This document shows, piece after piece, positions 26,952-35,403 of a stretch of 64,000 bases of DNA. The position numbers were made by a program, and so were the translations under genes. Each line of letters begins with the position of its first letter. The stretch's first letter is position 1. Under the pieces are notes generated by a model that saw only the letters and a list, made by a program, of their open reading frames with translations, ran no database searches and was not told the DNA's origin. Where the stretch lies: contig VTPN01000004.1 of assembly GCA_008638215.1 (NCBI GenBank), positions 1 through 64,000 on the forward strand, written 5' to 3'. The stretch comes from Pelagibacteraceae bacterium (GTDB lineage Bacteria; Pseudomonadota; Alphaproteobacteria; HIMB59).

Positions 26952-27819
26952 ACATTAATTGAAATATAATTATCGGAACCACCAAAATAAATATACCTGA
27001 CATGGCTAAAGCACTGGCAATTGGCCAGTCTCTATTTACAAAAAACTCATCCCAAATTATTTTACCAAAATATAACTTATCACTTCCCCCTAATAGTTCA
27101 GGAATAACAAATTCTCCTACCACAGGGATAAATACCAACATACTGCCAGCCATAATACCTGGTAGAGATAAGGGGATAATTACTTTAATAAAGGTTTTAA
27201 AAGGTTTTGCGCCTAAGTCACTTGAGGCATCAATTAAATTCAAATCAAATTTTACTAAATATCCATATAACGGTAAAATCATGAATGGTAAATATGTATA
27301 AACCACACCTAGAATCACAGCATAATGGTTATGTAACATGGACAAAGGCTGATCAATAATGCCAAATTTTATCAAAATAGTATTGATTACCCCTGAGCCT
27401 TGTAAGATAACTTTCCATGCGTAAACTCTTAATAAAAAAGATGTCCAAAAAGGGATAATTAAGAGAATAAGAAGTAAATTTCTTATATTTTCTTTTGATT
27501 TTGCAACATAAAAAGCAATCGGATATCCAATTAGCAAACATATCAACGTAGATGTAAGTGCCAAATTTAATGAATTTAAATAAGATCTTAAATAAAATGA
27601 GTCTGAAAATATAAATAGATAATTTGATAAAGTTACATTTATTGAAAGGCCTTCCTCTGAAAAAGCAAACATATCTCGATAAGGTGGCATGCCCCACTCA
27701 GATACAGATATTGAAATCTTAAATATTAATGCAAGTGGGATAAAAAAAAATAAAACTAACCAAAAGTAGGGTGTAAAAACAAACCAAAAGTTTTGTTTTT
27801 TTAGAAAATTAGTCATCAA
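26923..27819 (-). CDS. potH: Polyamine ABC transporter permease, PotH/PotB type
   Basis: This 298-residue inner-membrane protein opens with the hydrophobic FTPYFWLVLFFFIPLALIFKISI. It has the EAA loop IDASSDLGAKPFKTFIKVIIPLSLPGIMAG (about 195-224) and the family stretch FIPVVGEFVIPELLGGSDKLYFGKII. It forms the heterodimeric channel with PotI. The gene overlaps the ends of potG by 11 bases and potI by 29, so it is translated as part of one operon. Confidence 0.94.
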   Translation of the reverse strand: MMTNFLKKQNFWFVFTPYFWLVLFFFIPLALIFKISISVSEWGMPPYRDMFAFSEEGLSINVTLSNYLFIFSDSFYLRSYLNSLNLALTSTLICLLIGYPIAFYVAKSKENIRNLLLILLIIPFWTSFLLRVYAWKVILQGSGVINTILIKFGIIDQPLSMLHNHYAVILGVVYTYLPFMILPLYGYLVKFDLNLIDASSDLGAKPFKTFIKVIIPLSLPGIMAGSMLVFIPVVGEFVIPELLGGSDKLYFGKIIWDEFFVNRDWPIASALAMSGIFILVVPIIIFQLMYAKYHFKNE

Positions 27820-28867
27820 AGAAAAAAATGGAGTCTTCGCTCCAAGTACAAATCACTTTATCGTCCCATTTAATTTTAAGGTTCCTTGAAACTTCTTCAT
27901 TTTGCATGAATGCATAAAAATTAAAACCATTAGACTCAATCAAATATTTTGTATAACTACCTAGATAAGCCACCTCTTTGATTACTCCAATACATTGATT
28001 TTGAGTATTTTGATTTTCTAATTTTTGAATTTTTATTTTTTCAGGTCTTATCAGACATAATTTTTTATTTTTAGAAGAATTATTAGAAATTTCTAAATTT
28101 AATTCTTTGATGATTAGTTTTTGATCAATTAGATTTAAATTAAATAAGTTTGCAGTACCTATAAAATTAGCAACGTATTTATCTGAGGGCTTTTCATAAA
28201 TCTCAACTGGATTCCCAATCTGAAGTATATTTCCTTCTTTCATGATGGCCATTCTATCAGATAAGGACATTGCCTCCTCTTGATCATGGGTTACAATTAT
28301 AAATGTGATACCTAATTTGTATTGAAGGTTTACAAGCTCAAACTGAGTTTGAACTCTTAATTTTTTATCTAATGCAGCTAAAGGTTCATCTAATAATAAA
28401 AGTTTAGGTTTTTTTACTAGACAGCGTGCCAATGCCACTCTTTGCTGTTGTCCTCCTGAAATTTCATTAATTTTTCGGCTCTCTAAACCTGTCAATTCAA
28501 GAAGAGTAGTAATTTCATTTACTCTTTGGTCGATTTCTTTTTTGTCTAAATCTTCCTCTTTAAGTCCAAATTCGATATTTTTTTTTACATTTAAGTGAGG
28601 AAATAAAGCATAATTTTGAAACATTATGTTTAGAGGTCTCAAATAAGGAGGTAGAGTTGTAATATCCTGTCCATCTAGATAAATTTTTCCACTATCAGGT
28701 TTTTCAAAACCAGCAATTATTCTTAATAATGTAGATTTTCCACATCCAGATGACCCTAAAAGGCTAAATAGTTCTGACTTATTTATATCTAAGCTAACAT
28801 TATCTAAAGCTTTGGTATTTCCAAAAGTCTTAGACAAGCCATCTATCTTAAGAAAAGGATCAAGCAT
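27809..28867 (-). CDS. potG: Polyamine ABC transporter ATP-binding protein, PotG/PotA type
   Basis: This 352-residue ATPase powers the permease pair. Walker A is LLGSSGCGKSTLLRIIAGF (about 36-54), the signature is ISGGQQQRVALARCLV, Walker B is LLLLDEPLAALDKKLR and the switch His is in IIVTHDQEEAMSLSD. The C-terminal part (from about 270) is the TOBE-like regulatory domain. It is separated from potF by a strong stem-loop (28878-28912), while it overlaps potH, so it probably receives less transcript than potF. Confidence 0.96.
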   Translation of the reverse strand: MLDPFLKIDGLSKTFGNTKALDNVSLDINKSELFSLLGSSGCGKSTLLRIIAGFEKPDSGKIYLDGQDITTLPPYLRPLNIMFQNYALFPHLNVKKNIEFGLKEEDLDKKEIDQRVNEITTLLELTGLESRKINEISGGQQQRVALARCLVKKPKLLLLDEPLAALDKKLRVQTQFELVNLQYKLGITFIIVTHDQEEAMSLSDRMAIMKEGNILQIGNPVEIYEKPSDKYVANFIGTANLFNLNLIDQKLIIKELNLEISNNSSKNKKLCLIRPEKIKIQKLENQNTQNQCIGVIKEVAYLGSYTKYLIESNGFNFYAFMQNEEVSRNLKIKWDDKVICTWSEDSIFFFDD

Positions 28868-28877
28868 CTAAAAATAT

Positions 28878-28912
28878 AAAAGCACAACCTGTAAATCACA
28901 AGTTGTGCTTTT
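28878..28912 (-). terminator. Intercistronic stem-loop after potF (partial terminator)
   Basis: An 11-bp perfect stem (AAAAGCACAAC with GTTGTGCTTTT) and a 13-base loop lie between the potF stop and the potG start. On the minus strand the stem is followed by TATATTTTT, so it looks like a rho-independent terminator. Because potG follows with no room for another promoter, partial read-through is expected, raising binding-protein dose over permease. It may also protect the potF mRNA 3' end. Confidence 0.75.
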
Positions 28913-28926
28913 CATAAATTAATAAT

Positions 28927-29994
28927 TTATTGAGCTGATTTAAAGCTATTGAAAACTCTAGAAGAAATTCTAGATTTTTGTGGAGAGTCAGCAGTATCTG
29001 CAAATAGCTTGAGTAAAGTCTCCTCTGTTGGGTAAATTGCAGGATCCTCTAATATTTCAGGATCAATTAAACCCTCGGTTGTATTAGCAACTAAGTTTGG
29101 ATTGGAATACCAAACATAATTAGTAATTTCAGCTACTACTTCTGGTCTCAAAATATAGTCAATAAATTTATGCGCATTATCTACATTCTTAGCATCTGCT
29201 GGAATGCCCATCATATCAAACCAAATAACGGTACCCTCGTTTGGAATAGAATACCATACCTCTTCAATTTCTTCATAAGCAGCAATGAATACATCTCCAG
29301 ACCAACCAACAGCTAAACAAATTTCACCATTTGCCAAATCATCAATGTATTGAGATGAGTCAAAATATTTAATGTAGGGTCTAATTTGTTTTAAAAGCTC
29401 TAGCGCTTCTTCATTCGCTTTTGTATTTTCTGTATTTGGATCATAACCGAGATAGTTTAAAGCAATTTCAACTACTTCACTTGGCGCATCAAGCATAGCT
29501 ACTCCACAATCAGCATATTTTGAAATTTCATCTGGGTTAAAAATAATATCCCATGACTCAACATCTCCGCCTCTTTCTTCAACAGCAGCTACATTGTAAC
29601 CAATTCCAGTAGTTCCATACATATAATTAACTGAATATTGTCCACCAGGATCATGTGCATCAATTTTTGCTAGAACGCTTGGATCAAGATTTGATAAATT
29701 TGAAAGTTTAGATTTGTCTAACTTCTGAAAAACTCCTGCTTTAATTTGGTTTTCCAAAAAAGAACCTGAAGGGACAACTAAGTCATAACCACTTCCGCCC
29801 GCTAAAAGCTTTGCTTCTAATACTTCGTTAGAGTCAAAAACATCATAAGTTACATCAATCCCAGTTTCTTCTTCAAAATTAGCAATGGTATCTTCTGCAA
29901 TATAGTCAGACCAGTTGTAAATAAAAAGCTCTTCTTTAGCATTCAAACTAAATGGTAACGCTAAAAGAAAAACGATTGATAAAATTTTTTTCAT
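28927..29994 (-). CDS. potF: Putrescine/polyamine periplasmic binding protein, PotF/PotD type
   Basis: This protein of about 355 residues begins with the signal peptide MKKILSIVFLLALPFSLNA (cleavage near residue 19). It continues EELFIYNWSDYIAEDTIANFEEETGIDVTYDVFDSNE, the classic start of the PotD/PotF family, with YMYGTTGIGYN and GWSGDVFIA further on. The start is ATG at 29994: an upstream in-frame TTG at 30009 would translate the Shine-Dalgarno (AGGAG at 30006-30002, seven bases from the ATG). The strong RBS and following stem-loop fit high expression. PotF rather than PotD is inferred from gene order and the agmatine/putrescine neighbours. Confidence 0.95.
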   Translation of the reverse strand: MKKILSIVFLLALPFSLNAKEELFIYNWSDYIAEDTIANFEEETGIDVTYDVFDSNEVLEAKLLAGGSGYDLVVPSGSFLENQIKAGVFQKLDKSKLSNLSNLDPSVLAKIDAHDPGGQYSVNYMYGTTGIGYNVAAVEERGGDVESWDIIFNPDEISKYADCGVAMLDAPSEVVEIALNYLGYDPNTENTKANEEALELLKQIRPYIKYFDSSQYIDDLANGEICLAVGWSGDVFIAAYEEIEEVWYSIPNEGTVIWFDMMGIPADAKNVDNAHKFIDYILRPEVVAEITNYVWYSNPNLVANTTEGLIDPEILEDPAIYPTEETLLKLFADTADSPQKSRISSRVFNSFKSAQ

Positions 29995-29998
29995 ACGA

Positions 29999-30006
29999 CC
30001 TCTCCT
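29999..30006 (-). promoter_or_regulatory. Strong ribosome binding site of potF
   Basis: AGGAGAGG on the minus strand sits just before the ATG at 29994. Many genes here have no recognisable Shine-Dalgarno, so this strong site marks potF as highly translated and decides its start codon. Confidence 0.8.
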
Positions 30007-30035
30007 CAATAAAAAATTTATAGTAATTTAATAAT

Positions 30036-30041
30036 ATTATA
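30036..30041 (-). promoter_or_regulatory. Candidate -10 (TATAAT) for potF
   Basis: A perfect TATAAT lies 41 bases before the potF ATG, in the gap after aguB. No good -35 is seen 16-18 bases upstream, so an activator-dependent or false promoter is possible. Confidence 0.3.
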
Positions 30042-30047
30042 GTTTAT

Positions 30048-30905
30048 TTAAAAATCACAGATTTTTTTATATAAATCAGGTCTTCGATCTCTAAAATTTC
30101 CCCAAGATTGGCGGTATTTTTTTATTTCATCTAAATTAAACTCTTGAGAGATAATACCTTCAGAATTTTCATCCATTTCTTTAAGTATATTGCCCATATG
30201 GTCCGTAATAAAAGAGCTACCATAAAAATTAAGAGTAATATCTTTTTCTGTTTCTAGTCCAATTCGATTGGATGCAATTACTGGAATTTGGTTTGCAGCT
30301 GAGTGACCTATCATAACATTTCGCCAATGAAATTTTGAATTAATTGTTGGGTCATGAGGTTCGGAGCCGATAGCAGTAGGGTATAAAAGTATATCTGCTC
30401 CCATCAAAGTCATAGATCTGGCACATTCAGGGAACCATTGATCCCAACAAATACCACAACCTATATTCCCAAAATCTGTTTTAAAAACTTTAAAACCTGT
30501 ATTTCCAGGGGTGAAGTAAAATTTTTCATTATATCCTGGCCCATCAGGAATATGGGATTTTCGATAAACCTCACTTAAACTACCATTAGAATTAATTAAG
30601 ATCAGAGAATTAAAATAATTTTGCCCTTGTTTTTCAAAAAAACTAATAGGAATAACAATATTATTTTTTTTACAATAATTTGAAAAAATAGAGAATAACT
30701 CATTATCCGAACTTGAAATAGCGTAATCAAAAAATTTAGCATTTTGAGTAGAACAGAAATACTCAGTTTGAAATAGCTCTTGCAGTAAAAAAATATTTAC
30801 TCCTTCGGCGACAGCTTGATCGGCTAAATTCAAAGCTTTATTTATATTATCTTTAATATCCCCTTTTGTCGTTGGGAACTGAGAGGCTGCTACTTTAATT
30901 TTCAT
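30048..30905 (-). CDS. aguB: N-carbamoylputrescine amidase
   Basis: This nitrilase-family hydrolase of about 285 residues converts N-carbamoylputrescine to putrescine, CO2 and ammonia. The catalytic triad is visible as Glu in LLQELFQTEYFC, Lys in YRKSHIPDGPGYNEKFYF and Cys in GCGICWDQWFPECAR. The start chosen, ATG 30905 (MKIKVAASQFPTT), gives an ATGA overlap with the aguA stop and fits the family N-terminus. A longer in-frame start at 30932 would lie inside aguA. It acts after AguA and precedes the putrescine importer genes. Confidence 0.94.
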   Translation of the reverse strand: MKIKVAASQFPTTKGDIKDNINKALNLADQAVAEGVNIFLLQELFQTEYFCSTQNAKFFDYAISSSDNELFSIFSNYCKKNNIVIPISFFEKQGQNYFNSLILINSNGSLSEVYRKSHIPDGPGYNEKFYFTPGNTGFKVFKTDFGNIGCGICWDQWFPECARSMTLMGADILLYPTAIGSEPHDPTINSKFHWRNVMIGHSAANQIPVIASNRIGLETEKDITLNFYGSSFITDHMGNILKEMDENSEGIISQEFNLDEIKKYRQSWGNFRDRRPDLYKKICDF

Positions 30906-31885
30906 ATTTTTGGTACATTCATCGTCACGCAATGAATATTTCCTCCTCCATAATTTATATATGATGTTTCAATCATTTTTATTTTTTTATTTGGAAATAA
31001 CGATTGAAATATATCATAAACCTGTAAATCCTCATCAGTATTAAATTTAGGAATAATTAGAGAATTTTTGCAAAAATAAAAATTGATATATGAGGCTACT
31101 AAAAATTTATTATCAATTTGAATCTTGCTGGGTAGAGGTATTTCAATAATTTCATTTATTGGATTTATTCTAAAAAGATTTTCTTTAACTAGTTCTTTTG
31201 CTTCTTGAAGAATATTATAATTTTTAGATTTAGTATCTTTAGTGCTTGCTATTAAGAATTGATTATTTCCTATCGGACAAAAAATATTATCTATATGCCC
31301 ATCAGTATCATCGCCAAATAATCCTGATTTAAACCAAATTATATTATTCAAACTAAAATATTTTTTTAATTCTTCTTCTAAAAATTGTTTTGAAAGATTA
31401 TTACGATTAGGATTTAAAAGAACACTTTCAGTAGTAAATAAATTTCCCTGATCATCGTAGGTTATTCCCCCGCCCTCTAAGGTAATTGAAGACCTCTTAA
31501 ATGGAATTTTGAATTGATTACAGATAATATCTGATATCAAATTATCATTTTTAAAATTTGGATATTTTCCATATCCGTTAAAATTAAAATTAATTGAGTT
31601 TAAATCTTTACCTTCTCTATAAAATATAGGGGCAATGTCTCTCATCCATGAGTCATCTAGATTGGCTTCTATGATTGAAATTTCTTGATTTGAAACTGTT
31701 AATCTACAGTCTTTCATATCTTGAGGATTACAATAAATATAAACAGGTTCTTCTTCTGATATCTGATTAGCGAGATTTGAAATTTCTTTTCTTGCTGACT
31801 GAATATGAGGGCCGTAAAGTTCTAAATTGCATGGCCATGCAATTAAGCATTGTGCATGATCATACCATTCTGGAATAAGTTTCAT
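30902..31885 (-). CDS. aguA: Agmatine deiminase
   Basis: This 327-residue guanidino-modifying enzyme of the porphyromonas-type PAD family hydrolyses agmatine to N-carbamoylputrescine and ammonia. Landmarks are DSWMRDIAPIFY, LEGGGITYDDQGNLFTTESVLLN, DDTDGHIDNIFCP (catalytic His/Asp) and the C-terminal INYGGGNIHCVTMNVP with the nucleophilic Cys. Slightly shorter than the usual 340-370. It starts the minus-strand run aguA-aguB-potF-potG-potH-potI and faces the saccharopine genes across 50 bases. Confidence 0.95.
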   Translation of the reverse strand: MKLIPEWYDHAQCLIAWPCNLELYGPHIQSARKEISNLANQISEEEPVYIYCNPQDMKDCRLTVSNQEISIIEANLDDSWMRDIAPIFYREGKDLNSINFNFNGYGKYPNFKNDNLISDIICNQFKIPFKRSSITLEGGGITYDDQGNLFTTESVLLNPNRNNLSKQFLEEELKKYFSLNNIIWFKSGLFGDDTDGHIDNIFCPIGNNQFLIASTKDTKSKNYNILQEAKELVKENLFRINPINEIIEIPLPSKIQIDNKFLVASYINFYFCKNSLIIPKFNTDEDLQVYDIFQSLFPNKKIKMIETSYINYGGGNIHCVTMNVPKI

Positions 31886-31935
31886 TTTTATTTATCTATA
31901 CAAATTATAATTAAAATATTTTAATGTGAAGATTA

Positions 31936-33048
31936 ATGATCATAAACAAAATTCATTGGTTAGGTGTAGGTTTATCTTCTCCCCCAGGTATTCTTTATCT
32001 AAAAGATGAAGGATATGAGCTTTTAGTTTGGAATCGATCGGTTGATAAAGCTAAATCTCTACTGGAAAATAAAATTAATATTAATTATTTAGATTTTTCA
32101 AAATTCTCTAATCAATTAAATAAGAATGATTTAATTGTATCGATGCTCCCTGCCTCAATGCATTTCGAAATTGCCGAACTTGCAATCAAAAATAAATGTC
32201 ACTTTGTTACCTCCAGCTATTATGATCCTCAATATCAAAAATTAGAACAAAAATTTATCGATAATGATTGTCTATTTATGTGTGAATGTGGTCTAGATCC
32301 TGGAATTGACCACCTATTCGCACATAAAATAATTCAAGAATTTGAAAATAAAAATTATGCAGATATACAATCAATTGAATTCAAGAGTATGTGTGGGGGC
32401 TTTCCTGAAATACCTAATAATTTTAAATATAAATTTAGCTGGTCGCCCCTAGGCGTTTTAAAAGCTCTCAATACACCTGCAAAATTTATTGAGAATTTTT
32501 CTGAGAAAAGATCAGAAAAACCTTTTAAAAAAATTAATTATATTAAATTCAATGATGAGAATTATGAATCTTACCCAAATAGAGACTCAATTCCATATAT
32601 TAAAGAATACAACTTGATTAAATATTCAAATATTTTGAGTCACTTTGAGAGAGGAACAATTAGGCTGGGTGGTTGGTCAAAAGCATGGGAAGGAATTTTT
32701 GAAAACATTGAAGATAAAGTTGATTTAGAAAATCTTAGTAAAAAATTATGGAAAGAAAATCAATATGATATAAATGAAAATGATAGGGTATTACTTTATG
32801 TAAATGTGAACGCCAAAAACTCTAATCAAGAAGAAATTTTTAACAAAACTCTCTATTTAGACGAGTCCCGTCCAATCATCAAGTCTAGTATGTCTCAATG
32901 CGTTTCTCTTACTGTTGCGTTTACAATTGAGTGCGTAATCAGTTGTCAAAATAAAAATGGAATTCATAGAATATTTCATGATGAAAAAAATGTTAATTAT
33001 ATTTTAAATAAATTAAATGATTATGGAATTAAAACTAAAGAGCTATGA
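31936..33048 (+). CDS. Saccharopine dehydrogenase (L-glutamate-forming, LYS9-like)
   Basis: This 370-residue protein matches the LYS9 family, which interconverts saccharopine with aminoadipate semialdehyde and glutamate. Landmarks are DLIVSMLPASMHFEIAELAI, CECGLDPGIDHLFAHKII, MCGGFPEIPNNFKYKFSWSPLGVL and YPNRDSIPYIKEYNL followed by FERGTIRLGGW. The N-terminal Rossmann start is HWLGVGLSSPPGILYL. Carboxynorspermidine dehydrogenase is a relative and was considered because of the polyamine genes nearby, but the SWSPLGV and YPNRDS motifs and the LYS1-like partner favour saccharopine. Overlaps the next gene by four bases. Confidence 0.85.
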   Translation: MIINKIHWLGVGLSSPPGILYLKDEGYELLVWNRSVDKAKSLLENKININYLDFSKFSNQLNKNDLIVSMLPASMHFEIAELAIKNKCHFVTSSYYDPQYQKLEQKFIDNDCLFMCECGLDPGIDHLFAHKIIQEFENKNYADIQSIEFKSMCGGFPEIPNNFKYKFSWSPLGVLKALNTPAKFIENFSEKRSEKPFKKINYIKFNDENYESYPNRDSIPYIKEYNLIKYSNILSHFERGTIRLGGWSKAWEGIFENIEDKVDLENLSKKLWKENQYDINENDRVLLYVNVNAKNSNQEEIFNKTLYLDESRPIIKSSMSQCVSLTVAFTIECVISCQNKNGIHRIFHDEKNVNYILNKLNDYGIKTKEL

Positions 33049-34160
33049 ATATTTGTATTCTTAAAGAGCATAAGCTTAATGAATTTAGAAGCCCCCTCGT
33101 TCCTGAGGATATAAAACGATTAAAGAAAAAGTATCCTAGATATAATTTTTATATCGAACCGTCTAAAAACAGAATTTTTTCAGATAGTCTTTTTTATCAA
33201 TCAGGCTGTGAAAAATACATATCTCAAAAAATTGATTTATATCTCTCTATTAAGGAGGTATCAGCGAAACAAATAAAAAAAAATCAAAACTTTATGATGT
33301 TTTCTCATACGATCAAAGGACAGGAATATAATATGCCACTTTTAAGAAAGATTTTAAAAAATGACTGTTCTTTAATTGACTATGAATTGTTGAAGGATAA
33401 AAAAAATAAAAGGCTAATTGGATTTGGTTACTTTGCGGGAATCATGGGAGCATTCTTAACAATAAAAAATCACCTCAAAGTCACTTCTCCTAAAAAATAT
33501 TCTTATAAAATTGATGAATTATTAGAAATACTTTCAAAAAAAAATTTGAATAATTTACGTATACTTATTACAGGAGAAGGCGCAGTTTCAAATGGTGCGC
33601 AATTTTTTTTAAAGAAAATAGGAATTAAGGATAAAAAAACTTTCAAAAAGAATAAATATAGCTCTTACTTCAAAGTTTTATCTCCTAGTGAGTATTATAA
33701 AAGACTTGATAAAAAGTTTAACCTTAACGATTTAATGAATGGTATCGGCACCTATCAGTCAATCTTTCCAAATTACTTTAAAGAATATAATATTTTTCTT
33801 TCCTGTCATTATTGGGATCAGAGATTTCCTAAATTATTTGAATTAAACCAAGTTAATAAAGATTTTTTTCAAACTATTGGCGATATTACTTGTGATATTA
33901 ATGGCTCAGTTCCGACCACCTCAAGAAGCACAACTTTAACAAAACCTTACTATAAATTTAAGAAAACTAATATTATGGCAGTCGATAATTTACCCAGTGC
34001 ATTACCAAAAGAATCCTCTGAACATTTTAGTAAAATACTTACGTCTCTACTTCCTTCAATTTTGAATAGTCTAAATAAAGAGAGTATTGAAGAATTTTAT
34101 ATTTCTAAAAAAGGTTATCTTAATTATAGATATATCAATCTATTACAAAATCTAATTTAA
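33045..34160 (+). CDS. Saccharopine dehydrogenase (L-lysine-forming, LYS1-like)
   Basis: This 371-residue protein resembles LYS1 and the lysine-ketoglutarate reductase half of the LKR/SDH fusion. It begins NICILKEHKLNEFRSPLVPEDIKRL, the alanine dehydrogenase/PNT N-terminal pattern. It has FSHTIKGQEYNMPLLRKIL, SLIDYELL, GFGYFAGIMGAF, and a nucleotide-binding segment LRILITGEGAVSNGAQFFL (about 176-194). The C-terminal part has GDITCDINGSVPTTSRSTT, like the family's substrate loop, and AVDNLPSALPKESSEHFS. With the LYS9-like gene it would convert lysine plus 2-oxoglutarate to aminoadipate semialdehyde plus glutamate, most likely in catabolism. Confidence 0.85.
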   Translation: MNICILKEHKLNEFRSPLVPEDIKRLKKKYPRYNFYIEPSKNRIFSDSLFYQSGCEKYISQKIDLYLSIKEVSAKQIKKNQNFMMFSHTIKGQEYNMPLLRKILKNDCSLIDYELLKDKKNKRLIGFGYFAGIMGAFLTIKNHLKVTSPKKYSYKIDELLEILSKKNLNNLRILITGEGAVSNGAQFFLKKIGIKDKKTFKKNKYSSYFKVLSPSEYYKRLDKKFNLNDLMNGIGTYQSIFPNYFKEYNIFLSCHYWDQRFPKLFELNQVNKDFFQTIGDITCDINGSVPTTSRSTTLTKPYYKFKKTNIMAVDNLPSALPKESSEHFSKILTSLLPSILNSLNKESIEEFYISKKGYLNYRYINLLQNLI

Positions 34161-34751
34161 GATTAAGTAAAGACCTGTCAATATAAGCAAAAGAGCAAAT
34201 AGATACTCAAGTAATTTCTTAATAAATTGATTTGAAATCATTGTTTTTATTAAACTTCCAAATAAAGCCCACATACTTATGCATGGAAAACTAACAAGAG
34301 AGGACATAACACCAGTAAAAAGAACAGCTATCCATAATTTCTCTTCTAAAGGCATGAAACCAGAAGCGACTGTGATGGCTATTGTCCAAGCTTTAGGGTT
34401 AATCCACTGAAATAAAGCTGCTTCATAGGCCTTTAGGGGTCTTCCAGACTCCTTTTGATAATCTTTAATAGAACCTATCATTTGGTAAGCCAGATATAAA
34501 AGATATCCAAAGCAAAACCAACGTAATATGCTCTGTAGTTCTGGATAATCAATTAAAATAAATCCCAATCCCAGGCAAATTAATGATATCTGGACAGCAT
34601 GACCAAAGGCAATGCCTGCAATGTGTGGCATTGATCTTTTGAAACCAAATTTTAAACCAGAAATAGTAAGCATAGCATTATTTGGACCAGGGGTGATAAA
34701 CATCACTGTATAGTAAGATACCAGCGCTATAACTAAGGGTAACTCGATCAA
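34152..34751 (-). CDS. LysE/RhtB-family amino-acid exporter
   Basis: This 199-residue inner-membrane protein has about six hydrophobic segments. It opens IALVSYYTVMFITPGPNNAMLTISG, with the family hallmark TPGPNNAM (about 20-27), followed by GFKRSMPHIAGIAFGHAVQ and FQWINPKAWTIAI. These proteins export amino acids such as lysine, threonine or homoserine lactone; the substrate cannot be read from sequence. The nearby lysine-catabolism genes make a lysine-related role possible but unproven. It converges on the LYS1-like gene with a nine-base overlap. Confidence 0.9.
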   Translation of the reverse strand: MIELPLVIALVSYYTVMFITPGPNNAMLTISGLKFGFKRSMPHIAGIAFGHAVQISLICLGLGFILIDYPELQSILRWFCFGYLLYLAYQMIGSIKDYQKESGRPLKAYEAALFQWINPKAWTIAITVASGFMPLEEKLWIAVLFTGVMSSLVSFPCISMWALFGSLIKTMISNQFIKKLLEYLFALLLILTGLYLILN

Positions 34752-34754
34752 ATA

Positions 34755-35375
34755 TTATTTAATTGAGAATTTTTGATTATCAAAAAGAACATGAATAGGG
34801 ACTCCAGTAGACAATTCAACTGAATTAATTTCATCTGGACTATAAATGTTCATAACAATTAGTAGAGCTCTTAAAGAGTTTCCATGAGCGGCAATCAAAA
34901 TATTTTGATTATCATTATTTTGAATTTCTTTAAAAATTACCTCATCAAAGTATGATCGAACTCGAGCAACCACATCCTCTAAACTTTCTCCATTAGGAGG
35001 TTGGTCAGAGTAGCCCCTTCTCCACTTATGGACTTGTTCCTCTCCAAACTTATCTGCGGTCTCCTGTTTATTAAGTCCGGTTAAATCTCCATAATCTCTC
35101 TCATTAAGATTGATATTTTTAATAATTTTTCCATTTTTGTTTAATTCTTCCCATTGTGATAAATTTTCGAGGATAATTTTTGCAGTATCTTGGGCTCTTT
35201 TTAATTCACTAGTGAATACTAAATCAAACTTCAATTCTAAATCTTTGAAATTTTGGCCTGCTTTATTAGCTTCTTCGACGCCTTGGCTTGATAATTCAAT
35301 ATTCTTAAAACCTGTAAACAAATTCAATTTGTTCCACTCACTTTGACCATGTCGGATTAATAAAATATTTTTCAT
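34755..35375 (-). CDS. gpmA: 2,3-bisphosphoglycerate-dependent phosphoglycerate mutase
   Basis: This protein of about 206 residues interconverts 3- and 2-phosphoglycerate. The phosphohistidine motif is LLIRHGQSEWN at the N-terminus. FTGFKNIELSSQGVEEA, TSELKRAQDTA, LNERDYGDLTGLNK, RRGYSDQPPNGESLEDV and AAHGNSLRAL follow. The ATG at 35375 is preferred to an in-frame start at 35411, which would overlap the divergent fumC start; the chosen length matches the short alphaproteobacterial form. It precedes the lysE-type gene by three bases in the same direction. Confidence 0.95.
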   Translation of the reverse strand: MKNILLIRHGQSEWNKLNLFTGFKNIELSSQGVEEANKAGQNFKDLELKFDLVFTSELKRAQDTAKIILENLSQWEELNKNGKIIKNINLNERDYGDLTGLNKQETADKFGEEQVHKWRRGYSDQPPNGESLEDVVARVRSYFDEVIFKEIQNNDNQNILIAAHGNSLRALLIVMNIYSPDEINSVELSTGVPIHVLFDNQKFSIK

Positions 35376-35403
35376 TGATTGTGATATATAGTATTTATTA
35401 ATT

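Noticed and set aside
27353-27697. 114-residue frame inside potH in a different minus-strand frame
   Set aside because: Shadow of potH; no domain, no start signal, and potH motifs are unambiguous.
29992-30009. Longer potF reading frame starting at TTG 30009
   Set aside because: It would translate through the AGGAGAGG ribosome site and place extra Arg/Gly residues before a normal signal peptide; ATG 29994 is the better start.
30903-30932. Longer aguB frame from 30932
   Set aside because: The extension lies inside aguA and does not match the family; ATG 30905 gives the usual ATGA overlap.
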